Positions 9,414 to 19,393 of a stretch of 64,000 nt of DNA are shown piece after piece. The stretch is from contig BSBM01000779.1 of the NCBI GenBank assembly GCA_027924585.1, forward strand, positions 16,970,001-17,034,000, written 5' to 3'. This DNA comes from Larix kaempferi (Eukaryota; Streptophyta; Pinopsida; Pinales; Pinaceae). The translations under genes and the position numbers were made by a program. The notes below the pieces were generated by a model that was not told the DNA's origin, did not search any database, and saw only the letters and a list, made by a program, of their open reading frames with translations. How positions within the stretch are numbered: position 1 is the first letter of the stretch; each line of letters starts with the position of its first letter.

Positions 9414-12261
9414 GATGTTCCCCTTGAAAAACCATCGAACCAGTCGGAAAGGTAATGCCTTCACTATCCGTTAATGATGCGAGGAGGGTTTGCTTCCCCT
9501 AGATGCATCGTGCCAACCAATAATTCATCCCAATTTCACTATCTGTCGGGGCGACAACTACGTAGATGTGTCCTACAAAAATGAATTTTACGGTCATATT
9601 CTAACAAGTAGTGGTTTGATTACTTGGATAATTACATATAAACAAGGAGGGAACCAGGATATGCATGCATAAATGTTTACCTGGTTGTACAAGATCAGAT
9701 ATATGATCATATTCATTCGAAATAGAGGACTGGCCTTCCTCTAACTGGATTGTTTCAACAACTGCACGTGGGTCAACTGCAAGTGATACATGATCCCATT
9801 CATCAACCCAATCCATTGATTCGCACTCATCCCACTCACAACTACTGCAAGGCCCACAAAAGCAAGCAAGTTTTCACATCCATATTTCAAATAAGGGGTT
9901 GTTTGAGCTTTGAACCGAATGAAATCCACAAGTTCCTTACATAGTACTACAACTATAAGAACGCGATGCCAAAAATTTCTGACAATATGTCCTCTACCTG
10001 TTGGTATGTGTTTCTCCGTGGTTCGATCTGACATTTTTGTAGAGCACCATCGAACTATGGATTCTGCACCCTGAATATGAGGGTCTCTCATGCACCTCAT
10101 CTCCTACCTTTGTAGGGAAGTTTTGAGACATGCTCTAGCCCCATCGTGCTCTCCCTTTCCATGCCCGGTCTCAAAATAGTTCCATACATGCTGCACATCA
10201 TAAGTCTTGTGCAAAATACTCAACCACTGGAATACACGTGCTTTTTTGAACTGGCCTGCACAATCATCTGACCATATCCAATGCCGATCCATCTGTATAC
10301 CTCTCTCCTTCAGCTGATCATAGAAAATTTTGAAGCAATGTTGCACGTAATGCAGGTCGTGGCACCTGTCATCACTGATGTAGAAGTTGGTCTCTTTCAA
10401 TATTATCCTCATGTCGTTGCTGCTCTCTGGCGCATGCCTATACGTGATATGGACCATTATGCTAACTTGGTCAGAATGGTAGTATTGACATTGAATCTCA
10501 TTCTGTGGCTGCAGGGTGTAGTTTTCAGCAAAATCCACAACCGACAATATTGTGCCATTGGGGAAGGTGTCACTACACTGTCTGTACTATTCATCCTACC
10601 ATCGTGCTATGTGGACATGTTGTACATACTGCTTGGTCTTTTGGTAGAATTCCTTCATGAAATTGCAAATTTGTACCTGGTGCCACAAAACCAAGGGCAT
10701 TAATACAACGTGACATTTTCAATGTGAATATATATGTACAAATTCAACTTGTACAGTATGAAAGTATGCAAACTTAGATTACCTGTGACTTCACCAATGC
10801 ATTTTTTTTGCTTTCCTTCGAACTATCTACTTGATATGTTATGTACTGGAAGTTCTGCATTTCTATTGACATACTCCCAAATTCGTGCTCCGCGGTTGCA
10901 TGGATGCAGCGGCTCAATAATGCAAATCCACTACAACTGGAACACGTCCCATATAAACATTATCTTTTATAATACTTTTGTCCTTCAGGTCTTGGACACA
11001 TTATGCTATGTATAAATTCTCTGGATGCATTCAGTGGTTGTAACGATGGGAAATCCTGCACAATGTTAGTATGCAAATCACAAAATATATGTCTATATGT
11101 ATCATAATAGTACTCAAATTCTACATGGTATCTACAACAACATGTATTGCGATCAATGCAAATTCTAACATACCAGGGTTTGCATTTTTCAAAGGACCTT
11201 TGGCCCAAGTTCAATTGTGTGTGCTCATTCTTGAAACTCTCATAGAGTTATGTTTGTGTTGTGTCAAGGAAGTGCTTGACATGGGTTTCACCCCCCCTAA
11301 CACCTTTTCTCAACTTTAAAACATCTCTTTGATTCGATGACGGTCTAGTGTTATCATGCCAAAACTTCTGCACTAGTTCTTTAACAGCATCAATGAGCTT
11401 CATGTATGAATGAGGTAACCTACCAACAAAGGCCCAACAATCTTTTTGGCATGGGGTCTCAAGTTTTTTTCTAATGGTAGAATACTTTTGAAGATTCTTT
11501 CTATCTACTTTAAAGATTTTACATGTGTGTGATAATAGGCGACGTTGCCTTGTGGATTTGTCTACAATCGATTCTGAAAGTACACGACGGGCCGCATTAA
11601 AATCTTTTGTACAAGAAGTTTTTCCGATCAAATTAAATGCAGATTGTATATTTATAACAATGTGATTGTTGGCCTCTGAACTTCTAACTACCTTTATGCC
11701 CAAAATTCTCCTAACATGAGCTAGACAATGTGATTTTAACAAAGCAAGAAACAATTGACATTTTGCTGCATTGGTTTTGGATTCAAAAAATTATTTGATT
11801 ATCTTGCTACAATGGAAATAAATAGTGAGTTTGTGCATCTTACCTTCAAGTCCTGAAAATGAACTTTCATCCACACGAATACGTCTGGGAGTTCTTCGTC
11901 GTCCGCTTGATAGTTGAGTCAAGGGAGTCGGCAAGGAAGTACGAGTCTCGTCAACGGTTTGTTGTGGCCCTTCGTTCACAAATTGGTCCTGCAAGGGAGT
12001 ATGTTCGCCATGTGTGTGCTCTTCTTGGGGAGGTTTCCAATTAAGAACTTGTTCAATGTCCATCCCTTCATACTCAACATCGGGCAAGATTTGATTGACC
12101 TCAACCACTTCGTCATTGCTTGTTGATGGATCTAAGGCACTAACATTTTGATTTCTACAGTTTTCCATGTACAACCTAGCATTTTGTCTTATCTCATGGG
12201 CCTTTTCAGGGGGCATCTCCTTCCTTCTAGACTTTCTTTTATTATTACGTCTATTGCCCAT
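9262..12261 (-). pseudogene. DDE-transposase-like multi-exon pseudogene
   Basis: Minus-strand exons 12261-11844, 11765-10783 and 10676-10108 join in phase with GT-AG introns of 78 and 106 bp. Further likely exons are near 10070-9955, 9844-9681 and 9572-9262. The N-terminus is basic (MGNRRNNKRKSRRKE). Then come a Cys-rich block (KPWYVRICIDRNTCCC, about 11170) and a core with SVVDFAENYTL (about 10545), IWSDDCAGQFKKAR (about 10265) and ETGHGKGEHDGARACLK (about 10150). From memory, DFAENY / SDGxxxQ(Y/F)KN / HGKGxxDG marks a transposon-encoded protein family common in animals and some plants, with aspartates placed like a DDE catalytic core. It would cut and join transposon DNA in the nucleus. It is dead: in-frame TAA near 11235 and 10960, two TAGs near 10590-10600, one TAG near 9500, and a frame problem at the 10108/10070 junction. 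The start is the first ATG after a likely 5' UTR acceptor at about 12301. Confidence 0.6.
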
Positions 12262-13300
12262 ATTCAATGCATTTTAAAAAAATATATATATATCACCCCT
12301 GCAAGAATCAACAACAAATAAGATATTAAAACTCAATGTGCATGATTATTAAAGCTCGATGTAGCAATGGATTATGTACAACATCTAGTGAGAATGTTTT
12401 CATGTAATCTTAAAAGCTATTAGGAATTCCCTACATATAACTACAACAGCACCTTTAGGAACTCAGTAGGATGGTATTGGATGGTATTGAATGGTGGTAT
12501 GGGATGTTAGTAGGAGCAACTTCCCTACAAGGGAGAAGCTCCTACTCACTTCATTTTCATGTTATGGATGAGGGAAAATAGCCCCAAAAGACTAAGAGTT
12601 TTCAATTCTCTAGGTGTTTGTGTGAGTTGTTGTAGTGAAACCATGAGGAATTGAACAAATGTTTGTCTACTAGATGGAGGAATGTGATTATGAAATGTTA
12701 TTGGTGGTGATGCAAGTAATTTTATTTTTATTATCTTCATGAAAGGTTGAAAGCATTGCTTGGTACATGTTGTAGTTTTTTTTTGGTAAGATGTTTTTAT
12801 TGTCTATGTTGAAGATTAAGAAGACTAAAATAGATCTATCATACAATTCATGAGCAAAAACCAAAATAGATGCCATTCAAACAAGCGAATTAAGACTAAA
12901 TTACATTTAACAAGATAAAATTATCACCATACCTCAAGGATTATGATTGCTCTTTGCTTCAAATGTCAAATGCTCTTCTGATGTGTCCACTATATGTAAG
13001 AAGACTTCATGTGTGTCCAAGTAGCATGAGAATTCAATCCAACGTGCCAAATAGAGTCCAACTGTTGTGTATTCACTCAATTGATCCAAATAGAGCCCAA
13101 GAGGTGTGTATTCAATCCAAAGAGCCAAATAGAGCCCCAAATGTTGTGTATTCTATCCAAATGGTCAAGGAAGCACCAAATAGTGTATGAATTCAATCTA
13201 CCATGTAAATGCTTGTCGGACTGTGCGTGAAGCCAGCGAAGAGAACGCGATGAATGAGGAAAAAAATGCGGGAGAAGAACGCGGGTGATTTTCTAAATTT
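12262..13300 (-). other. 5' UTR and leader intron of the transposase-like gene
   Basis: No coding frame is supported here. On the minus strand, CCTTGAG|GTATGG near 12940 is a possible donor and TTCTTGCAG ending near 12301 a possible acceptor, so this could be an untranslated exon plus a leader intron of about 640 bp. The sequence is AT-rich. Confidence 0.35.
13019..13195. repeat. About 45 bp tandem repeat in the leader of the transposase-like gene
   Basis: The core CCAAATAGAG(T/C)CCAA followed by a few bases, GTGTATTC and then (A)ATC(C/T)AA recurs about four times, with unit length drifting between 38 and 48 bp. It lies upstream of the minus-strand gene, probably in its untranslated leader. 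Confidence 0.6.
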
Positions 13301-13304
13301 TATG

Positions 13305-13400
13305 TTCAGCAAGGACGCACACGCGCTAGTAGCACGTGCGCGTCCCTGCTAGACACTGTGTTGTTTGGTGGGTAACATTCACTGCATTTATTACCCAACA
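13305..13400. other. CpG-rich imperfect palindrome upstream of the transposase-like gene
   Basis: AAGGACGCACACGCG and CACGTGCGCGTCCCT are imperfect inverted copies around the centre CTAGTAG (13311-13347). GGGTAA and TTACCC then flank a 15 bp spacer near 13370-13397. The segment shares ACGCGCTAG(C/T)AGCA with the CpG-rich leader at about 2197 and, like it, lies upstream of a gene. It may be a promoter element or the subterminal region of a DNA transposon. Confidence 0.4.
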
Positions 13401-13502
13401 AATATAAATGTGTCAGGTTATTCCTAGAGCCCCTCCCCCATAAAGGCCTTTAGGACCTCTTCTAACCCATAATCCCTAAGTGCATTTAAGTGCTTCTATG
13501 TG

Positions 13503-13526
13503 TTTAGGGGTTTAGGGGTTTAGGGG
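13503..13526 (+). repeat. Telomere-like TTTAGGGG x3
   Basis: Three perfect tandem copies of TTTAGGGG, one G longer than the standard plant telomere unit TTTAGGG. The run is too short to call an interstitial telomere. Confidence 0.7.
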
Positions 13527-14334
13527 TATATTTACAAATATGTATTTTAATTTCAAAACATTAATTTAATTTTGAATTAGAAACATATGTATTACATCAA
13601 GAATAATTAAATACATAATAGATATATTAATGTTGTATAAAGTGATGTTGTACTGTGCCATTTTCTGACATCTTTGCCTCCACCAACTATACAGGAGAAT
13701 CTTTGTTGTAAAAAATTTATAAAAAGAAAAAAAATCAATTTGTTCTGCAGATTAAAACCCAAGTGAAAATTTTACAGGCATTTTACCTGCATCCCCAAAG
13801 TCTCAGGTACAAACCGAAATGGAGCCATCTACTTAAGGAGTGGGATGCAAGCACTAAAAGATTGCAGATATTGAAAATGTCGAACAACAGAGGAGAATTG
13901 GTGAAAATCTTATGAAGGTAAGACAAAGTGAAAATGGCGAACAACAAAAGAGTATTAGGGTTGAGTTTTATGGATATCTGAGAGTACGACACTTTGGGTT
14001 ACTATGCCAACTGTCTAGAAAAGTAATTTCATCCATTGGAAGCCGTTGATCCTTTGCTAGATAGGTCTGGATATGTGGAGCAGCTTCGATGCTCATGATC
14101 AAACCAATTTACTAATTTATCTTAAATTGCATTACATATTCATTCATAAACCCATAATATAATAATGAAATCAATTTATAATGAGAAGGATCATAAAATA
14201 GATTCATCTTAATTCCAGTTCTATTATTAAGTATTGAGAAGGATCATAAAGAAACAAGAGCTTCAAACTTCTTAGTACTTTAAGAAAGGGATTAAGATCT
14301 ACTCTAGTTTAAATTATTATTATGGTCTACCTTT
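13527..14334. other. No gene seen
   Basis: AT-rich sequence without a convincing frame, splice structure or repeat. The longest open stretch is about 69 codons on the minus strand and looks random. Confidence 0.5.
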
Positions 14335-15560
14335 TTTAAGATCATCTCCCTCTTCCTCATCGTCATCTTTAACATCGTACTCATATTCATCATCATCTTC
14401 AGCATCATCATCATCATCATCTTCAACATCATCATCGTCGTCGTTGTCATCGCCGTCATCACCATCTTCATCATCATCGTTGTCTTCGTCATCTTCATCA
14501 TCAACAACAACATGATCATCATCATCATCGTCATCACCATCTTCATCATCATTGTTGTCTTTGTCATCTTCATCATCATCAACAACATGATCATCATCAT
14601 CATCTTCATCGTCATCATCATCATCATCCTCATCATTGTGAGGACGACGATGATGATGATGGTGATGGTGATGATGATGATGATGATGAATATGAGTATG
14701 ATGATGAAGATGATGATGATGATGATGATGAATATGAGTACGATGATGAAGATGATGATGATGATGACGAATATGATCATCATCAACATCATCATCATCA
14801 TATTTGTCGTCATCAACATCATCATCATTGTCGTCATCATCATCATCATTTTCATCATCATCATGATCATCAACATCTTCATCATCATGCCATCATCATC
14901 AAAATCATCATATTCGTCATCCTCGTCATCATTAAAGTCATCATCATCACCATCTTCATCATCCACATCGTCATTGTGGGGATGAGGATGATGATGATGA
15001 TGAACATGAGTACGATGATGAAGATGATGATGATGATGACAAATATGATCATCATCAGCATCATCATCATCATATTCGGCATCATCATCATCATCGTCGT
15101 CGTCGTTGTCATCATCGTCATCGTCATCATTTTCATCATCATCGTGATCATCAACATCTTCGTCGTCATCATCATCATCATCATCAAAATCATCTTCATT
15201 GACATCATCATCTTCATTAAAGTCATCATCATCATCACCATATTCATCATCATCATCATCATCATATGATCATGGTCACGATTATAATCATCATGATGAA
15301 GATCATGATGATGATGAAGATGGTGATGATGATGATGGTGATGATGATGATGATGAAGATGATGATCATGATCATGACGATGATGATGAAGATGATCATG
15401 ATGATGATGACTAATGGAGATGATGATTATGTTGATGATGAAGATGATGACAAATATGCAGCACATCATCCTCATCATCATGATCATCTTCATCATCATC
15501 CACTACATGATCATCATCACCATCTTCATCGTCATCATCATCATCATCATTGTGAGGACG

Positions 15561-15591
<31 letters not shown>

Positions 15592-15738
15592 CGACGACGA
15601 TGATGATGACGACGATGAAGATGGTGATGATGATGAATAATGGAGATGATGATGATGATGTTGATGATGAAGATGATGATGAATATGTAGCACATCATCC
15701 TCATCATCATCATCATCTTCATCATCATCAACACCATG

Positions 15739-15770
<32 letters not shown>

Positions 15771-15790
15771 TGTGAGGACAAGGATGATGG

Positions 15791-15823
<33 letters not shown>

Positions 15824-15924
15824 CGATGGTGGATGATGATGACTATGAGTACGATGATGAAGATGATGATGAAAATGATCATCATCAAAATCATCATCTT
15901 CATCAGTCATCATCATCACCATCT

Positions 15925-15958
<34 letters not shown>

Positions 15959-16271
15959 ATGATCATGCTCACAATCATCACTGTCTTCGTCATCGTAATA
16001 GTCATCTTCATCTTCGTCATCATACTCATCATCGCCATCTTCCTCGTAATCATCATCATCATTGACATCTTCGTCATCATATTCATATCATCATCATCAT
16101 CATTGATGATGATGACGATGATGACGAAGATGTTGTTGATGATGATGATGATGAGGAAGAGGGTGATGATGATGATGATGTTCATGTTGATGATAAAGAT
16201 GATGGCGAATATGCAGCACATCATCATCATCATTATCGTCATCATCATCTTCATCTTCATCTTCATATTCG

Positions 16272-16303
<32 letters not shown>

Positions 16304-16555
16304 TTCGTCATGATGATATGATGATGATGGTGGTGGTGGTGGTGGTGGATGATGATGAATATGAGTACGATGATGATGATGACTAATGGAGATGATGATG
16401 ATGATGATGATGTTGATGAGGAATATGTAGCACATCGTCATCATCTTCATCATCATCAACAACATGATCATCATCATCAACTTCATCATCATCATCATCA
16501 TCATCATCATTATGAGGACGAGGATGATGATGAGGATGATGAAGATGATGATGAT

Positions 16556-16587
<32 letters not shown>

Positions 16588-16715
16588 GGATGATGATGAA
16601 TATGAGTACGATGATGAATATGATGATGTTGATGACAAATATGATCATCAGCATCATCATCAAAATCATCATATTCGTCATCATACTCATCTTCATTAGT
16701 CATCATCATCACCAT
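14335..16715. repeat. ATC/GAT array of alternating inverted blocks, left part
   Basis: Blocks of (ATC)n and (GAT)n, about 60-300 bp each, alternate along the plus strand (about 17 blocks). The change from ATC to GAT usually carries CATTGTGAGGACGA (near 14636, 15549, 15770, 16508, and a variant at 14974). The change back often carries AATATG(C/T)AGCACATC (near 15454, 15686, 16208, 16423). A third landmark, ATATGATCATG(G/C)TCAC, occurs near 15264 and 15957. The array is therefore a satellite of inverted units that could fold into long hairpins. It is cut at 16715 by the gypsy element and resumes at 28617. Confidence 0.95.
16711..16715. repeat. Target-site duplication ACCAT, left
   Basis: ACCAT lies directly before the 5' LTR and is repeated at 28617-28621 directly after the 3' LTR. 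A 5 bp duplication is standard for LTR retrotransposons and shows insertion into the trinucleotide array. Confidence 0.95.
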
Positions 16716-18054
16716 TGTTGGGCACTATTTTGACCCCTTTTTGCCTCTTAGATAACCTTCATTTCCTTCATAAAATTTCCATTTTGAGTAGAAAGCCTTA
16801 AAGTTCACCTATAAACCTTGGTCAAAGAGGTATAATGTCATTTGCTTATTAATAAATTGAGTTTTGTGATTTTTAGGCATTTTAACTAGGATTTTTACTA
16901 AAATTACGGGATGTACTAACTTCCCGTATTACTTCCAAAGTTGAGTAATTGCAGGGCAATTAGGAGGGAAACAGAAGATCAAGAATGGATCCTTAATGTC
17001 CACAGATGGATGAACATCCAACAGTCAGGTGAAGTGGCCTGTGCAGATGTCGAGTCAAGCAGAGTCAAAGGTGGCCACCTGTTCTGCGTTCAACACAAAA
17101 GAAGGAACAATGCTGATTTTGTGGACTTCCACGATTCTGAGGATGGTCTCGATTAGCTCTTAGCATTAATTAGATGCAGGTTTATAGCAATTTCAGTTTG
17201 ATTTAGAATTTGTATAAATCATTTGCAAGACAATGAGAAAGGGGATCACGATTTTGAAGAGGAACGCATTTGTGCTTCCAAGCTGCGTGGTATCTCTGTG
17301 TAAAACGATTCTGGTGAATGAATACGAAGCTTTAGTTCTGTGAAGTCTTTTAATGTGTGTTGAGCAAGGCTTTGGAGGGCCCCCATCGTCAAACTCTCAC
17401 ACTTTCCTGTTGCTGGTAGATCGATTTGGGTATGCATTTTAATGTAATTTCCAGTTTATAAATCGTAGAACAAGTTCAGTCAAGTTTTAATCGATTCTAT
17501 TGATGCTCTGTTCCTTTTATTTATGATTTGAATCACAAATTCTGTCACACTGTATATCACTGGCAATATTGGATAAACGTTGTTCTTCACTGGTTAAATG
17601 CTCCGGATATTGAATGGTTCAGACCATGACCTCTGTGAATTGTTCACTGCTGTTTATTTGATACTGAAATGGTAAAAAGACATTTACAAATTATGAACAC
17701 TATCTTGTAAGAGAAATTGATTGGTAATTGACTTTCAGTGCTGATAGAATCTTGCAGTTTAAATCTTAGGGTTTATAGATTTGTTGTTTAATTAATTTTT
17801 ACCTCAGTCTTTCATGCTTTCACAAATCAATTACTGTATGATTAAAAAGGAAACAATGAAATTACCCTTGTAAGAGGATTTTGTCTCTGTGAGCTGCAGT
17901 ATCTCAGTTTCTGTCAGTAGATTTAATCACAGATAGCTAAATTCTAAATGAGTCCAGCTTCTCTGTCCTAAACTTGGATGTGTCTCGAAGTTCACAAACC
18001 CGGATTGATTTTAAATTCAAGTTCTTATTAACACTGATAGATCAGAGCCCAACA
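16716..18054 (+). repeat. 5' LTR of the Athila-like element
   Basis: 1339 bp from TGTTGGGCAC to AGAGCCCAACA, matching 27278-28616 with about 11 substitutions and no length change. It contains the element's promoter, with a TATAAAT at 17214. Open frames inside it (for example 16941-17156) have no protein-like features. Confidence 0.97.
17214..17220 (+). promoter_or_regulatory. Candidate TATA box in 5' LTR
   Basis: TATAAAT lies about 500 bp into the LTR and is kept in the 3' LTR copy. It is the best TATA-like site seen in the LTR; the transcription start has not been mapped. Confidence 0.4.
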
Positions 18055-18057
18055 TTT

Positions 18058-18075
18058 TGGCACTGTTGCCGGGGA
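18058..18075 (+). other. Primer binding site, tRNA-Asp type
   Basis: TGGCACTGTTGCCGGGGA starts three bases after the 5' LTR. It matches the complement of the plant tRNA-Asp 3' end (TGGCGCCGTTGCCGGGGA) at 16 of 18 positions. tRNA-Asp primers are characteristic of Athila elements. Confidence 0.85.
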
Positions 18076-18160
18076 GGCACTGTAGAAGTAGACTTAGGAA
18101 CTTTAGTTTCTGATAAAAAAAAAACTTTTCAAACAAAAACACAGATTAGATTTCACTTTT

Positions 18161-19384
18161 ATGTTTAGATTAAGAGACGAGAAAGGAAGATTTATTAAAA
18201 ACCCCCCAAAAACAGAAATAACAGAAGATTCTCTTCCAAAAGGGTTCATCTCAACAGTTGGTAAATTCAAAATTTCTGAGGAAGAAACATCAAAAGGTCC
18301 AACTGCAGAACAGAGAAGGGAATATGAGAGGATGTTAGAAATAGAAAACAAACGTAGACAAGAGAGAAGGGAAGAAGAAAGAAGACATGTGAGGGATGAA
18401 GGAATAACAGAAGATCAGGAGGCCACCTTTAAATTTCCTATCTTAGACACTAGTGTTATCCTAGGGGAAGAGGTGAAAATGAAGAATATTCCACCCTCTG
18501 TCTTACCAAACTTTTATGGCATGACCTCCGAAGATCCTGACTCTTTCCTATTCGAATTTGACATCTTGTGTCGAACCTATGGATATACTGATGACACCCA
18601 TAAGCTTTGTCTTTTTCCTGCTACTCTTAAAGCAGCTGCCTTGAAGTGGTTCATGGGTTTAGGAGAACACTCTATCACTAGCTGGGATGACATGAGGAAG
18701 ATCTTTCTTCGAAAATATCAAGCATATTGCAGATCAAAGGGGTTGAAAGATGACATTTTTGGCATGACTCAATAGGAAGATGAGAGTTTGGAGGAATATT
18801 TGGAAAGATTCTCATACAATTTACAGAAATCTAAATACAATTCTTTAACACCTGAAATGATTAGAACAATATTTTTGAAAGGAATAAGAGAAGAGTATTT
18901 GGACATTTTAAATGTTATGGGAAAAGGTGACATTTCTTACCTTCCTTTTGATGAGATACAGGACTTATGTCAGAAGTATTCCAGAGGAAAGGCTCGGACT
19001 GGGAAAAGAGATAGCAATACCAAGGCAACTAAATCTGCAAACAGTGGTATTTCTAGAGCTGAGCTTGGGAATCTGCTAGAAGATTTCAAGACTGATTTAT
19101 TAAGCACCTTAGGTACACAAGTTGAGGCAAAAAAAACCAAGAAGAGGCAAGAGCAACAGGACCAACAAGATCAGGCTTTGTCTATTTTTTGTCCCAAATG
19201 TAGAAAGAAACACCCACTTAGAGAGTGTCCTTTAAATACTGTTGAAATTTGTGGCTTATGCACTTTTAATCACAAAACTGATGATTGCCCTAGATTGAAG
19301 GAACTGCAGGCAGTTCGACTGGAGGAAAATCACAGCATGGAGTCTCTTTACTTCATGGGACAAAGGAGACCTTGGCAGCCATGA
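18161..19384 (+). pseudogene. gag: Gag of the Athila-like element, one internal stop
   Basis: One frame runs from ATG 18161 to TGA 19382-19384, interrupted only by TAG at 18773-18775. It has a charged N-terminus (KRRQERREEERRH), then the retrotransposon gag fold with LCLFPATLKAAALKWFMGL and SWDDMRKIFLRKYQ. After the TAG come EEYLERFSYNLQKS and two Cys/His clusters, CPKCRKKHPLREC and CGLCTFNHKTDDC, which are zinc knuckles that bind the RNA. Gag would build the cytoplasmic virus-like particle. The TGA lies in the pol frame at the natural gag/pol border and is followed by CAG|GTATGT, a consensus splice donor, so it may be a regulated boundary, whereas the TAG at 18773 looks like a lesion. Confidence 0.85.
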
Positions 19385-19393
19385 TTCTCAGGT

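Noticed and set aside
10281-10703. 140-codon plus-strand frame
   Set aside because: It overlaps the minus-strand exon holding the transposase motifs; the plus frame has no recognisable features.
13503-13526. Interstitial telomere
   Set aside because: Only three copies, with a non-standard unit.
14304-16715. Poly-Asp, poly-His and poly-Met frames of 100-220 codons
   Set aside because: Same cause: translation of trinucleotide satellite in several frames.
16941-17437. Small frames inside the gypsy LTR (also at 27808-27999)
   Set aside because: They lie in untranslated LTR DNA and show no family features; the minus-strand one is identical in both LTRs only because the LTRs are copies.
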